Part shown: positions 47,972-56,814 of the stretch, in pieces
Layout: every line of letters begins with the position of its first letter
How positions within the stretch are numbered: the first letter of the stretch is position 1
From: Xenorhabdus cabanillasii
GTDB lineage: Bacteria; Pseudomonadota; Gammaproteobacteria; Enterobacterales; Enterobacteriaceae
Reading direction: 5' to 3'
DNA: 64,000 nt
NCBI RefSeq assembly: GCF_003386665.1
Contig: NZ_QTUB01000001.1
Location: 1,116,001 to 1,180,000 of the forward strand
The notes under the pieces: generated by a model
Database searches by the model: none
Seen by the model: only the letters and a program-made list of their open reading frames with translations
What the model was told of the DNA's origin: nothing
Position numbers and translations under genes: made by a program

Positions 47972-48838
47972 ATGAGAAAAATTCCTCCGCTAAATGCGCT
48001 TAAGATTTTTGATATTGCAGCTAGATACAAGAGTTTCTCTAGTGCAGCCTCAGAAAACCATATGACAAAAGGTGCTATTAGCCAGCAAATAAAAGTATTG
48101 GAAAATTGGTTCGAATTTGAGTTATTCAATAGGACAGCCAACGGTATTGAGCTGACAGATAACGGCTCTAATTTAATGAAAACATGCAATCTGGCTTTTT
48201 CTATTATTGAAAGGCAATGTGAAGACTTAAAAAGAAAAAGTAATTACCGCAACGAGATAATTATTGGCTGTTCCAGTAGCTTACTAAGCTACTGGTTTTT
48301 ACCCAAGCTATATGGTTTTTTTAGTGCTGATAAAAAATTCACTCTAAATTATAATTCTCAAGCATCATTTCAAAGCATTATAAATGGAGAAGTTGATTTC
48401 TTTATATCAGGAGAAAAAATATCTAATTATAGTTTTATTGACTATGAATTACTATATAAGGATGAAATTGGTTTAGTCTGTTCTGTGGAGTACAAAAAGA
48501 AAATATTTAATAATGACTTCGAAGAAATAACATTACTTCATTCTAAAAGTAGGTATTCAGCTTGGAATGAATGGTGCTGTTTATCTAATATTATACTTAA
48601 TGTGTCAAATGAGATAATATTTGATAAGTTATCTTTAGCTTTGGATGCAGCTAAATTAAATTTGGGTGTAACTATTGCACCTAAATTTGTAGTCGAAAAT
48701 GATATTGATAAAGGTTTATTGTACGCCCCATTTGGTTTTTTGAATTGTAGTTCAGGAACTTATTTATATACTAGAAATAATCTTTCCAATGATAAAAAAA
48801 CAATTATTAATGAAATAATCAGTAAAGTGAAAGGTTAA
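47972..48838 (+). CDS. LysR-family transcriptional regulator (GcvA/TrpI-like)
   Basis: 288 residues. N-terminal winged helix: PPLNALKIFDIAARYKSFSS, AASENHMTKGAISQQIKVLE, FELFNRTANGIELTDNGSNL. C-terminal LysR substrate-binding domain (IIIGCSSSLLSYWFLP, VDFFISGEKI, KDEIGLVCSVEY). The divergent position opposite the PP-loop/Nudix/PLP/exporter operon suggests that it controls that operon in response to a pathway metabolite. Codon use is as AT-rich as in the operon, so they were likely acquired together. Confidence 0.9.
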   Translation: MRKIPPLNALKIFDIAARYKSFSSAASENHMTKGAISQQIKVLENWFEFELFNRTANGIELTDNGSNLMKTCNLAFSIIERQCEDLKRKSNYRNEIIIGCSSSLLSYWFLPKLYGFFSADKKFTLNYNSQASFQSIINGEVDFFISGEKISNYSFIDYELLYKDEIGLVCSVEYKKKIFNNDFEEITLLHSKSRYSAWNEWCCLSNIILNVSNEIIFDKLSLALDAAKLNLGVTIAPKFVVENDIDKGLLYAPFGFLNCSSGTYLYTRNNLSNDKKTIINEIISKVKG

Positions 48839-48919
48839 CCGTTGTTTAAAACAATCCGATTGTAAATATTCCTAATAAAAATATGAAGAAGTTCATGTTT
48901 AAATAAATTCTCAAGATAC

Positions 48920-49019
48920 GACATGTTTATGCTTGCGACAGTAGTGGTATGCAGGGGTGATTATGGTTGCTGAATGCAAAGAATTTTTCTGCCGGGTAAT
49001 TTATTAAACTTGATTGATA
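48920..49019 (+). repeat. Imperfect direct repeat, copy B (~100 bp)
   Basis: Second copy of the repeat at 44306-44405, same orientation, 81 bp downstream of the LysR gene and 29 bp before the 3' end of the tRNA-Ser-like RNA gene. About 73% identical by hand count. Confidence 0.75.
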
Positions 49020-49048
49020 CCAATAACAGATAGTGGGGAAATAAAAAG

Positions 49049-49341
49049 TGGCGGAGAGAGCAAGATTTGAACCTGGTGTACGCATTCCGCACATGGTAGA
49101 TGTTAAAAGCATCTAATGTACTCAACTGCTTTTTGCATACGATGGATGTTAAAAGCATCCAGTAGGCTTGGGCAGCTTATCCTGCATAACACGCTAGACG
49201 TTGGAAGCATCTAGTGGGTGTAGGCAGCTCATCTTGCATGCGCTAGACGTTGGAAGCATCTAGTTGGCTTTAAGCAGGTCACCTTGCATAACCTAGATGT
49301 TAAAAGCATCTAATTATCTTAGGCTGTTTGCTTATCTCTCC
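49049..49341 (-). ncRNA. tRNA-Ser-like RNA with five tandem anticodon-arm hairpins
   Basis: 293 nt. The 5' end GGAGAGA (49335-49341) pairs with TCTCTCC (49053-49059), followed by G and encoded CCA: the serine-type acceptor with discriminator G73. Near the 3' end are T-loop GTTCAAATC with an imperfect five-base-pair stem and, before it, TGTGCG-GAATG-CGTACA, a long variable arm as in class II tRNAs. Between acceptor and variable arm lie five hairpins about 50 nt apart with seven-base loops CTTTTAA, CTTCCAA, CTTCCAA, CTTTTAA, CTTTTAA, i.e. U33 and anticodons UUU, UCC, UCC, UUU, UUU. One stem (GGATG/CATCC) covaries with the others (AGATG/CATCT). Linkers carry small GCA...TGC hairpins; a standard D-loop GG is missing. 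CCA is followed by CTTTTTATTT. Function unknown. Confidence 0.75.
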
Positions 49342-49351
49342 GCCGACACCA

Positions 49352-49380
49352 AATTTAAAAAAAGTGAGATTTTTATTCAA
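49352..49380 (-). promoter_or_regulatory. Candidate promoter of the tRNA-Ser-like RNA
   Basis: On the minus strand TTGAAT (49375-49380), 17-bp spacer, TAAATT (49352-49357), followed by ggtgtcggc and the GGAGAGA 5' end at 49341. The spacing predicts a leader of a few bases, to be removed by RNase P if processed like tRNA. Confidence 0.55.
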
Positions 49381-49746
49381 GCGGATTTATTTAATTATGG
49401 CCTATTGATCACAACTTAAATTCATTAATTATTTTAGATCTTAAAAGGGAGGTAAATATCATATTAATTAAGACGATTTTATGTTTATCTAATGGTTTTT
49501 TTGTTATTTTTTTCTATTATCTTGTTAAGTTTTGTGTGAAGGTTAATATAAAGCATTAAAGTGGTTTTTGGAACAAATGTTATCACTAATTTGTTCTGAT
49601 ACTTTATTTTTTGTTAGAACAGTTGGGCTGAATGGTTGAGAGAGTTTATTTTATTCGTTAGTCTTTTAAGTTTTATAATTGTAGTGTGAGATATTTTGAG
49701 TCTTATGTTGGATGAAAGTACTTATTCAAAAAATGTCTATCCTAAT

Positions 49747-49783
49747 AAAATATGGGTGCTACTTTTCGTAACACCCATATTTT
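49747..49783 (-). terminator. Terminator of MBL-fold gene
   Basis: AAAATATGGGTG (49747-49758) and CACCCATATTTT (49772-49783), perfect 12-bp stem with A/T flanks, directly after the stop codon on the minus strand. Confidence 0.8.
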
Positions 49784-49787
49784 TAAT

Positions 49788-50672
49788 TTATTGAGGCCAC
49801 TTCATTTCGCCTTTTAACACTTTGGCACTTAATTCAAGACTGGATTCATCAGCAAGATTTGGGTAATGTTTTTTCATTGCTGAAATTAATGCTTCTGAAT
49901 CTTTTGCTTTTGGTAATTCTTTTTCCAGTGTTGTCAGATAATTTTGGGTAAAATTTACTGATTCCAATGTCATTGATGAATTCCCCAGATAATGACCGGG
50001 AACCACAGTTTCAGGTTTCAAGCTTTTGATTCGCTCTAATGTCTGCATCCAGTGCTGGCGTGATGATTTAGTCTGAGTATCAGCAATCCATACATGGATG
50101 TTGTCAGAAACAGTTACACCTCCAACAACCGCTTTTAATTTCGGGATCCATACAAAAGTACGGTCTGCGGCAGGGCCATCTAAGCCTTCAACAATCAGTT
50201 TCTCACCATCTACGGTAAAGGTATTTCCTTTCAATGGCTCAGGCACAATAATTTTCTTGGGTGCTTGATCTTGTAGGATGCCTCCCCAATAGATCAGTTT
50301 ACCATCTTTGGTTTCTTTGATAGCTTTAATCGTTTCAGGTGAGGCGATCACTTTGGCATCAGGGAAAGCTTCAGTGATCACATCAAGGCCGAAATAAAAA
50401 TCAGGGTCAGATTGGCTGATGTAGATTGTTGTCAGTTTTTTACCGGTCTTCTGGATCATTTTGACCAGTTCTTGAGCGTCGCTTTTTTTGAATTGTGCAT
50501 CGATCAGTACAACTTCATGTTTGCCACTGATGATTTCAGAAGAGACCGGGAAAATGCCGGCTTCGCCCGGATTGTAGACATCTAACTTAAGATCGGCAGC
50601 TTGAGCGAATGTCCCCATTCCCAGAGAGAGTGTTGCAGCCAGAACAGTATTTCGTATTGTTTTATGAGCCAT
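49788..50672 (-). CDS. Secreted MBL-fold protein with altered metal motif
   Basis: 294 residues. Sec signal (MAHKTIRNTVLAATLSLGMG...AQAAD). Metallo-beta-lactamase fold: EVVLIDAQFKKSDAQELVKM, YISQSDPDFYFGLDVI, VVGGVTVSDNIHVWIADTQT, ETVVPGHYLGN. The usual zinc motif HxHxDH reads QSDPDF here, so the first metal site's histidines are missing, while the later PGH histidine is kept. Likely periplasmic, with an activity that differs from classical hydrolases of this fold. Divergent from a LysR gene that may have regulated it. Confidence 0.85.
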   Translation of the reverse strand: MAHKTIRNTVLAATLSLGMGTFAQAADLKLDVYNPGEAGIFPVSSEIISGKHEVVLIDAQFKKSDAQELVKMIQKTGKKLTTIYISQSDPDFYFGLDVITEAFPDAKVIASPETIKAIKETKDGKLIYWGGILQDQAPKKIIVPEPLKGNTFTVDGEKLIVEGLDGPAADRTFVWIPKLKAVVGGVTVSDNIHVWIADTQTKSSRQHWMQTLERIKSLKPETVVPGHYLGNSSMTLESVNFTQNYLTTLEKELPKAKDSEALISAMKKHYPNLADESSLELSAKVLKGEMKWPQ

Positions 50673-50812
50673 AATCGAATTCCTATATACAAAAATGCTT
50701 ATTTGCTTGAGTGACTCGTATAATAGATTGCATATTTCGATTTAAAAATCCCATAACTGGCAATTATTTGTTGCATATATCGAGCTAATCAACTTGGAGA
50801 TACAGAGACAAG

Positions 50813-51727
50813 ATGGACAGGATCACCGCAGCACAGGTTTTTGTCACAATTGTTGAACAGGGCAGTTTGAGTGCAGCAGCAGATCGGCTTGATATGTCAC
50901 GGGCAATGGTGTCACGTTATCTATCTGAAATGGAAAGATGGGCAGAAGTTCGTCTTCTGCATCGCACAACGCGCAATATAAGTCTGACTTCAGCGGGAGA
51001 GCAGGCTTATCAGCGTAGTCTTAAATTAATGAAGTTAGCGGAAGCGATGCCGGCTCAGCAATCGGCAGAGGCTCATACCCTGAAAGGACTATTAAGGGTA
51101 GGTTGTTCTTAATCGTTGGGAGTCAGTGCGCTGTCTGTGGCGATTCCTGAATTTATGCGGAAGTATCCTCAGGTTGCTGTTAATCTGCAAGTCAATAATA
51201 AAGTCATTAAATTGGTTGAAGAACGCATTGATTTGGCAATCCGCATTACCAATAATCTGGAGCCGAATTTGATTGCTCGTCCGCTATCGACTTGTCATTC
51301 TGTTGTTTGTGCTGCTCCTTCTTATTTAGATGGAAAAATAATCCCGCAAAAACCCGCCGATCTGGCAGAACATAATTGTTTGACATATAACTTTTTTGGC
51401 AAAAGCTTATGGCTGTTCGAAAAACAGCATCAGCAGTATTCAGTTCCTGTCAACGGTACGTTAAGTGCCAATGAATCAACGGTGCTTATGGAAGCCACCT
51501 TGCAGGGAGCCGGTATCGCTATGCAACCCTATTATTCCGTCTCACCTTACTTAAAATCCGGCCAGTTGATTGAGCTATTACCTGATTATCAACCTCAGGC
51601 AATGGGAATTTACGGTATTTATGTCAGCCGTCAAAATATGCCCGCCACTTTACGGGCATTGTTGGATTTTCTGGTTGAATGGTTTGCATCTTCTCCCCAC
51701 TGGCAACAATTAATGTTGAAAAGCTAA
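50813..51727 (+). pseudogene. LysR-family regulator interrupted by an in-frame stop
   Basis: The two halves, 50813-51112 and 51116-51727, are in the same frame and separated by one TAA at 51110-51112. First half: winged helix MDRITAAQVFVTIVEQGSLS, SAAADRLDMSRAMVSRYLSE, RLLHRTTRNISLTSAGEQAY. Second half: substrate-binding domain SVAIPEFMRKYPQVAVNLQV, RIDLAIRITNNLEPNLIARP. Reading through gives about 304 residues, the normal family length. Divergently placed to the MBL-fold gene, so this was probably its regulator. 18 bp overlap with the opposite-strand lysR 3' end. Confidence 0.88.
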
Positions 51728-52639
51728 TGCTAATTTTTGTGGAAATAGCTCAGCCTGCTGTTTTAGATGAGTAATAAATATTGCGACGGGCTCTGAAGAT
51801 GGGCGATGAATAGGTTTAATTAAGCTGACTGTGAACGGAATTTCGATACTGAATGGTCGTATGCAGAGCCCGGTATTTTTATCCAGATAATCCAGTGCTG
51901 TCAGTGGGTTGACAATCGATATACCAATACCTTCCCTGATCATGGCACATACTGATGCCGCACTGTGAGTTTCCATGATCATTTTGCGTGAGACCTGGTG
52001 CTTGTTAAATATCGCATCAATCAGTTGTCTGTAGCTATCTGTAATAGAAAGGCTGATAAACGGCTGTCCATGAAAATCTTCTGGTTCTAGTCGCGATTTT
52101 TGCGTGAGTGGGTGGTTGGCAGGCAAAACACAAACTTCATTCAATGTCATCAACGTCTCACGTTCGGTTCCTGCGGGTATCTGCATGTGTTCAGTCAAAC
52201 CGAGATCGTAGCGTTGTGCTGAAAGCCATTCTTCCAGTAGTGGAGATTCTTGTGGAATGATTGTCAGTTGCGCATCAGGGTAGGATTGGATAAAGCTATG
52301 ACAGGCTTTAGGCAGTAAGGATTGGGAGAATACTGGCAAACAGGTAATGGATAATTGGGCATATTCAAACTGGCGGATACAATCTGCCGTATTGAGTATT
52401 CTTTCCAGCCCGTAATAGGAACGCTGTACCTCTTCAAATAGTCTTATTCCTTGTGCCGTTGGGAATAAACGTCCTTTTATCCTATCGAACAACTTAAATT
52501 TCAGTAATTGTTCAAAGCGTGCCAGTTCACGGCTCACCGTTGGTTGTGAGGTTTTCAATAAAATCGCTGCATCAGTCAGATTCTTGGTGGTCATGACTGC
52601 ATGAAAAATCTCTATATGTCGCCATGAACAGACGTGCAT
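51710..52639 (-). CDS. lysR: Transcriptional activator LysR
   Basis: 309 residues. CSWRHIEIFHAVMTTKNLTD, AAILLKTSQPTVSRELARFE, FKLFDRIKGRLFPTAQGIRL match LysR, the founder of its family, which activates lysA in response to diaminopimelate. Divergent from lysA, the arrangement in E. coli. Cytoplasmic. Confidence 0.96.
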   Translation of the reverse strand: MHVCSWRHIEIFHAVMTTKNLTDAAILLKTSQPTVSRELARFEQLLKFKLFDRIKGRLFPTAQGIRLFEEVQRSYYGLERILNTADCIRQFEYAQLSITCLPVFSQSLLPKACHSFIQSYPDAQLTIIPQESPLLEEWLSAQRYDLGLTEHMQIPAGTERETLMTLNEVCVLPANHPLTQKSRLEPEDFHGQPFISLSITDSYRQLIDAIFNKHQVSRKMIMETHSAASVCAMIREGIGISIVNPLTALDYLDKNTGLCIRPFSIEIPFTVSLIKPIHRPSSEPVAIFITHLKQQAELFPQKLALAFQH

Positions 52640-52759
52640 AACCGTCCCCCCTTTTTATAACGATATCGTAGATGAATAGATGATAGTAAAAAGGATATTT
52701 TTATTCCTGTCTTATTGGTGTCAATAATGAAGCATTTGCTGACTTATGAGAAAACTCCA

Positions 52760-54043
52760 ATGACAAAACTAACTCTTACCGTTTCTTTAGGTAATAATTT
52801 TACACCAGAGAACCTCTTTAGCCTGCCCGCTGTTTATGGAACACCATTGTGGATCTATGACAGCGCTATCATTATCAAGCAAATCGAACAGTTAAAACAG
52901 TTTGATGTTATTCGTTTTGCACAGAAAGCCTGTTCCAATACTCATATTCTGCGTCTGATGAGAAAACAAGGTGTTAAAGTGGATTCTGTGTCATTAGGAG
53001 AAATTGAACGTGCGCTTCATGCCGGATTTCAGCCAGGACGAGATAAATCAGAAATCGTATTCACTGCTGATTTGATTAATGAAGAGACGTTGGATCGTGT
53101 AATTGAGTTAGATATACCCGTTAATACAGGCTCTATCGATATGCTGGAGCAGATTGGTCAGCGTCAGTCAGGCCATCCGGTTTGGCTGCGCATCAATCCG
53201 GGATTCGGTCATGGTCATAGCCAGAAAACCAATACCGGGGGTGAAAATAGTAAACATGGGATCTGGTTTCAGGATTTGCCTTTAGCTGTTGAGAAAGTTC
53301 GCCAATATAAACTGAACTTAGTGGGTTTGCATATGCATATTGGTTCAGGGGTTGATTACCAACATCTTGCTAATGTCTGTGATGCTATGGTGGAACAGGT
53401 TGTATTGTGCGGGGTGGATATTCAGGCCATTTCAGCAGGAGGAGGGTTATCCATCCCCTATAAAATTGGTGAAGAAGTTGTAGATACTGACCATTATTAC
53501 AGTTTATGGCATGAAGCACGCCAACGTATTGAGCAGCATTTGGGGCATCAGATTGAGCTGGAAATTGAACCCGGCCGTTTTTTGGTTGCTGAAGCCGGGA
53601 TTTTGATGGCAGAAGTACGGGCGGTAAAGTCTATGGGAAGTCGCCATTATGTGCTGGCAGATGCAGGTTTCAATGACTTGATGCGGCCAGCAATGTATGG
53701 CAGTTATCACCATATTTCTGTGTTATCTGGAAATAAGCAAAAGAGTGAAAGTGAGAGCAGTGAGAGGGCAAACTTACAGGAAACGTTGGTGGCAGGGCCA
53801 TTATGTGAATCGGGAGATGTCTTTACTCAGTTGGAAGGGGGGGAGGTTATTCCCCGTATGTTGCCTGATGTTTATGTCGGGGATTATCTGATTTTCCATG
53901 ATACCGGTGCTTACGGTGCATCTATGTCCTCAAATTATAATAGTCGGCCTCTGATCCCTGAAGTATTGTTGGTTGATGGTGAACCTCGTTTAATTCGACG
54001 TCGGCAGACAATACAAGAATTGTTGTCACTGGAAGAAACGTAA
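52760..54043 (+). CDS. lysA: Diaminopimelate decarboxylase
   Basis: 427 residues from ATG 52760 (MTKLTLTVSLGNNFTPENLF); an upstream in-frame ATG at 52715 would add 15 residues unlike the family. Fold type III PLP enzyme: FAQKACSNTHILRLMRKQGV holds the PLP lysine, HMHIGSGVDYQHLANVCDAM, ISAGGGLSIPY, ELEIEPGRFLVAEAGILMAE, VAGPLCESGDVFT with the catalytic cysteine. Last step of lysine synthesis. Divergent from lysR, with a shared promoter region. Ends at a strong bidirectional terminator. Confidence 0.97.
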   Translation: MTKLTLTVSLGNNFTPENLFSLPAVYGTPLWIYDSAIIIKQIEQLKQFDVIRFAQKACSNTHILRLMRKQGVKVDSVSLGEIERALHAGFQPGRDKSEIVFTADLINEETLDRVIELDIPVNTGSIDMLEQIGQRQSGHPVWLRINPGFGHGHSQKTNTGGENSKHGIWFQDLPLAVEKVRQYKLNLVGLHMHIGSGVDYQHLANVCDAMVEQVVLCGVDIQAISAGGGLSIPYKIGEEVVDTDHYYSLWHEARQRIEQHLGHQIELEIEPGRFLVAEAGILMAEVRAVKSMGSRHYVLADAGFNDLMRPAMYGSYHHISVLSGNKQKSESESSERANLQETLVAGPLCESGDVFTQLEGGEVIPRMLPDVYVGDYLIFHDTGAYGASMSSNYNSRPLIPEVLLVDGEPRLIRRRQTIQELLSLEET

Positions 54044-54073
54044 AAATATGGGGGCATAAAGCCCCCATATTTT
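54043..54073. terminator. Bidirectional terminator between lysA and fadE
   Basis: AAAATATGGGGGC (54043-54055), loop ATAAA, GCCCCCATATTTT (54061-54073), followed by TTT. The stem serves both converging genes. Confidence 0.9.
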
Positions 54074-54108
54074 TTTCATTACTTATTATTATCTGTACCA
54101 TTCCAGCA

Positions 54109-56556
54109 TCAGGCTGCTTCAGTCTGTTGCTGATTTTTAGACTTTTTTGTTGCATCGGGGACAGCAAATGCATCTGCTTCGAATTCATCAACATTGATTG
54201 AACGCAGTCTGCTGACTTCTGCACGTTTCAGGATATCAGCTTCTTCCTTAGTGATCTTATTATCCGCTAATGCTTTTTCAGCCAACTGATCCAGACGTGT
54301 GAAACTCAGGTTTTTACCTGCTTCACGGCTCAGACGAGCGTGAACAGGTTCTGCGGCAATAATGTCATGCAGTGCTTCTTCCAATAATCCATGAGGATTA
54401 TGCTCACTTGGTGTCAGGTATTGCCCACGCCCAATCCGGTCACGAGTTGCGGATGGTGTTTGTAGTATCTGTGCCAGTTTGTGATCCAATTTATCGGATG
54501 GTGCAATATGTGAGCGACCTAACGGGAAGATGATAACTCGCATTAAACCGGCAACCAGACGATTTGGGAAGTTACGTAGCAAATCGCTCAGGGCTTGTTC
54601 TGCCTGATACAAGGCATCCTCTACAGCCCATTGAACCAGTGGTAAATCTTCTTTCTGGCGACCTTCATCTTCGTAACGTTTTAAGGTCGCTGTTGCCAGG
54701 AAAAGTTGACTCAGAATATCTCCTAAACGGGCAGAGATGCGTTCACGACGTTTCAAACTGCCGCCCAATATCCCCATGGAAACATCAGACATTAAGGCAA
54801 GGTTTGCACTCAGTCGATTGATGTGCTGATAGTAACGGCGCGTTGCATCATTGACTGGGGCATTGCTGGTCCTGCCATTGGTAATACCTAGCCACAGGCT
54901 GCGCAATGTATTACTGGCAACGTGTCCTAAGTGACCGAACAATGCTTTATCAAACGCTTTGACATCATTGTCTTCTGCTGCGGCTATTTCAGCCAGGACA
55001 TAAGGATGGCAGCGGATTGCACCTTGACCAAAGATAATCATGCTACGGGTCAGAATGTTCGCACCTTCTACGGTAATAGCGATAGGTGCACCTTGATAAC
55101 CACGAGCCAGGAAGTTGGATGGACCGAGACAGATACCTTTACCACCAGCAATATCCATCGCATCAATAATGGAACGCTGTCCTCTGTGGGTACAGTGATA
55201 TTTCACGATAGCAGACAGAACGGCAGGTTTTTCGCCCAGCATAATGCCGCTTGTGATCATTGTTGCCGCAGCATCCATCAGGTAAGAGTTACCCGCGATG
55301 CGGGCCAGTGGCTCTTCAATACCTTCCATTTTGCCGATAGGCAGTTTGAATTGACGGCGAATATAAGAGTAAGCACCGATAGCCATAGCTGCGCTTTTCA
55401 AGCCGCCGGTTGCATTGGATGGCAGGGTAATACCACGACCAACAGACAGACACTCAACCAGCATACGCCAGCCTTGTCCTGCCATTTTGGTTCCACCAAT
55501 GATGTAATCGATGGGAACGAAAATATCTTTACCGCGGGTTGGACCATTCTGGAATGGAATATTCAGAGGGAAATGACGATGACCGATTTCAACACCTGGG
55601 GTATTTGTTGGGATCAGGGCACAGGTTATACCCAGTGATTCAGTCTCACCCAATAAGTGATCCGGGTCATACAGTTTGAATGCCAGGCCCAATACAGTTG
55701 CGATAGGAGCAAGAGTAATATAACGCTTGTTCCAGTTCAGGCGCATACCGAGTACTTGTTCGCCTTGCCATTCGCCCATACAGACGACACCAGTATCAGG
55801 AATTGCCCCTGCATCTGAACCCGCTTCCGGGCTGGTCAAAGCAAAACAAGGGATCTCCTCACCACGGGCGAGGCCGGGAAGATAACGTTTTTTCTGCTCA
55901 TCTGTACCGTAGTGTTGCAACAGTTCTCCGGGTCCCAATGAGTTAGGTACACCAACAGTTATCGCCAGAATACCGGAGACACCTGCCAGTTTTTGCAGAA
56001 CTTGTGATTGAGCGTAAGCTGAGAATTCCAGACCGCCGTATTCTTTTTTGATGATCATGGCAAAGAAACGGTGTTCTTTCAGATAGACCCACAGCTCTGG
56101 AGGTAAATCAGCTAATTCATGGCTGATTTGGAAATCATTTGCCATACGGCAGGCTTCTTCCACGGGGCCATTGATGAATGCTTGTTCTTCAGCGGTTAAC
56201 TGTGGTTTTGGATAGTTATGTAATTTATTCCAGTCAGGGTTACCGCGGAACAGATCACCTTCCCACCATGTTGTACCAGCATCAATCGCTTCTTTCTCTG
56301 TACTGGACATACTTGGCATAACCTTGCGGAATGCTTTCAAACCAGGCGCAGAGAATAGAGAGATACGAGTTGGAGTGAAGACAAGAGGGAACAGGATAAT
56401 AGCGAGTGGTAACAGCAACCAATAGCTCCAAAGGCCCGTAACCCCCATGATGAATGTATAGGCAATAAGCAGTAAGCTGCTGGCAGTCAGGCTGACTTTG
56501 CGGTAACAAAGCCCTCCAATCAAGACTAAAAACAAAATAATGCTGAGGACGGTCAT
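54109..56556 (-). CDS. fadE: Acyl-CoA dehydrogenase FadE
   Basis: 815 residues, the long FadE form. N-terminal hydrophobic segments ([40 protein letters not shown]), then acyl-CoA dehydrogenase: [80 protein letters not shown], and a large C-terminal DUF1974 domain. First step of fatty acid beta-oxidation, linked to the inner membrane. A FadR-like operator lies just upstream. Confidence 0.97.
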   Translation of the reverse strand: MTVLSIILFLVLIGGLCYRKVSLTASSLLLIAYTFIMGVTGLWSYWLLLPLAIILFPLVFTPTRISLFSAPGLKAFRKVMPSMSSTEKEAIDAGTTWWEGDLFRGNPDWNKLHNYPKPQLTAEEQAFINGPVEEACRMANDFQISHELADLPPELWVYLKEHRFFAMIIKKEYGGLEFSAYAQSQVLQKLAGVSGILAITVGVPNSLGPGELLQHYGTDEQKKRYLPGLARGEEIPCFALTSPEAGSDAGAIPDTGVVCMGEWQGEQVLGMRLNWNKRYITLAPIATVLGLAFKLYDPDHLLGETESLGITCALIPTNTPGVEIGHRHFPLNIPFQNGPTRGKDIFVPIDYIIGGTKMAGQGWRMLVECLSVGRGITLPSNATGGLKSAAMAIGAYSYIRRQFKLPIGKMEGIEEPLARIAGNSYLMDAAATMITSGIMLGEKPAVLSAIVKYHCTHRGQRSIIDAMDIAGGKGICLGPSNFLARGYQGAPIAITVEGANILTRSMIIFGQGAIRCHPYVLAEIAAAEDNDVKAFDKALFGHLGHVASNTLRSLWLGITNGRTSNAPVNDATRRYYQHINRLSANLALMSDVSMGILGGSLKRRERISARLGDILSQLFLATATLKRYEDEGRQKEDLPLVQWAVEDALYQAEQALSDLLRNFPNRLVAGLMRVIIFPLGRSHIAPSDKLDHKLAQILQTPSATRDRIGRGQYLTPSEHNPHGLLEEALHDIIAAEPVHARLSREAGKNLSFTRLDQLAEKALADNKITKEEADILKRAEVSRLRSINVDEFEADAFAVPDATKKSKNQQQTEAA

Positions 56557-56589
56557 AGTAAAACTCCTGTAAATCTCAGGTTGAGTCGT

Positions 56590-56606
56590 CAGAGGTCTGA
56601 CCTGTT
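56590..56606 (-). promoter_or_regulatory. Candidate FadR operator of fadE
   Basis: On the minus strand AACAGGTCAGACCTCTG, with the GGTCNGACC core of FadR sites (12 of 17 to the AACTGGTCGGACCAGTT-type palindrome). It lies 34-50 bp ahead of the fadE ATG, as expected for repression lifted by long-chain acyl-CoA. Confidence 0.6.
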
Positions 56607-56814
56607 GTGATGTCCTTCTCTTTTAGATGAGAAAGAGACAATTATCAATATTTTTACATCTTAATTACAATGTGGCTCACAAAGTCATTGAAGTTTTTGG
56701 TGGGGGAATTTCTTAGCCATGTGATGGTATCTTCTTTCAGGGGGTGGAATCCGTTACACTGGGTAACTGTTATTATTAATCTCGCAGACCTTTCCTTTCA
56801 GGAGTATGAGTCCC

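Larger units (their letters stand above)
49342..49787. other. Intergenic region, tRNA-like RNA to MBL-fold gene
   Basis: 446 bp, AT-rich, no gene seen. Holds the RNA promoter, the inverted repeat GAACAAAT (49571-49578) / ATTTGTTC (49589-49596), and the terminator at 49747-49783. Confidence 0.5.

Noticed and set aside
49097..49313. Five regularly spaced similar hairpins read as a CRISPR array
   Set aside because: Conserved units are only about 20 bp and palindromic, the intervening linkers resemble one another, no cas genes are near, and the whole is enclosed by a tRNA acceptor stem with CCA.
49049..49341. A cluster of ordinary tRNA genes (Lys and Gly anticodons)
   Set aside because: Only one acceptor stem and one T-arm exist for five anticodon hairpins, and the 50-nt period is too short for whole tRNAs.
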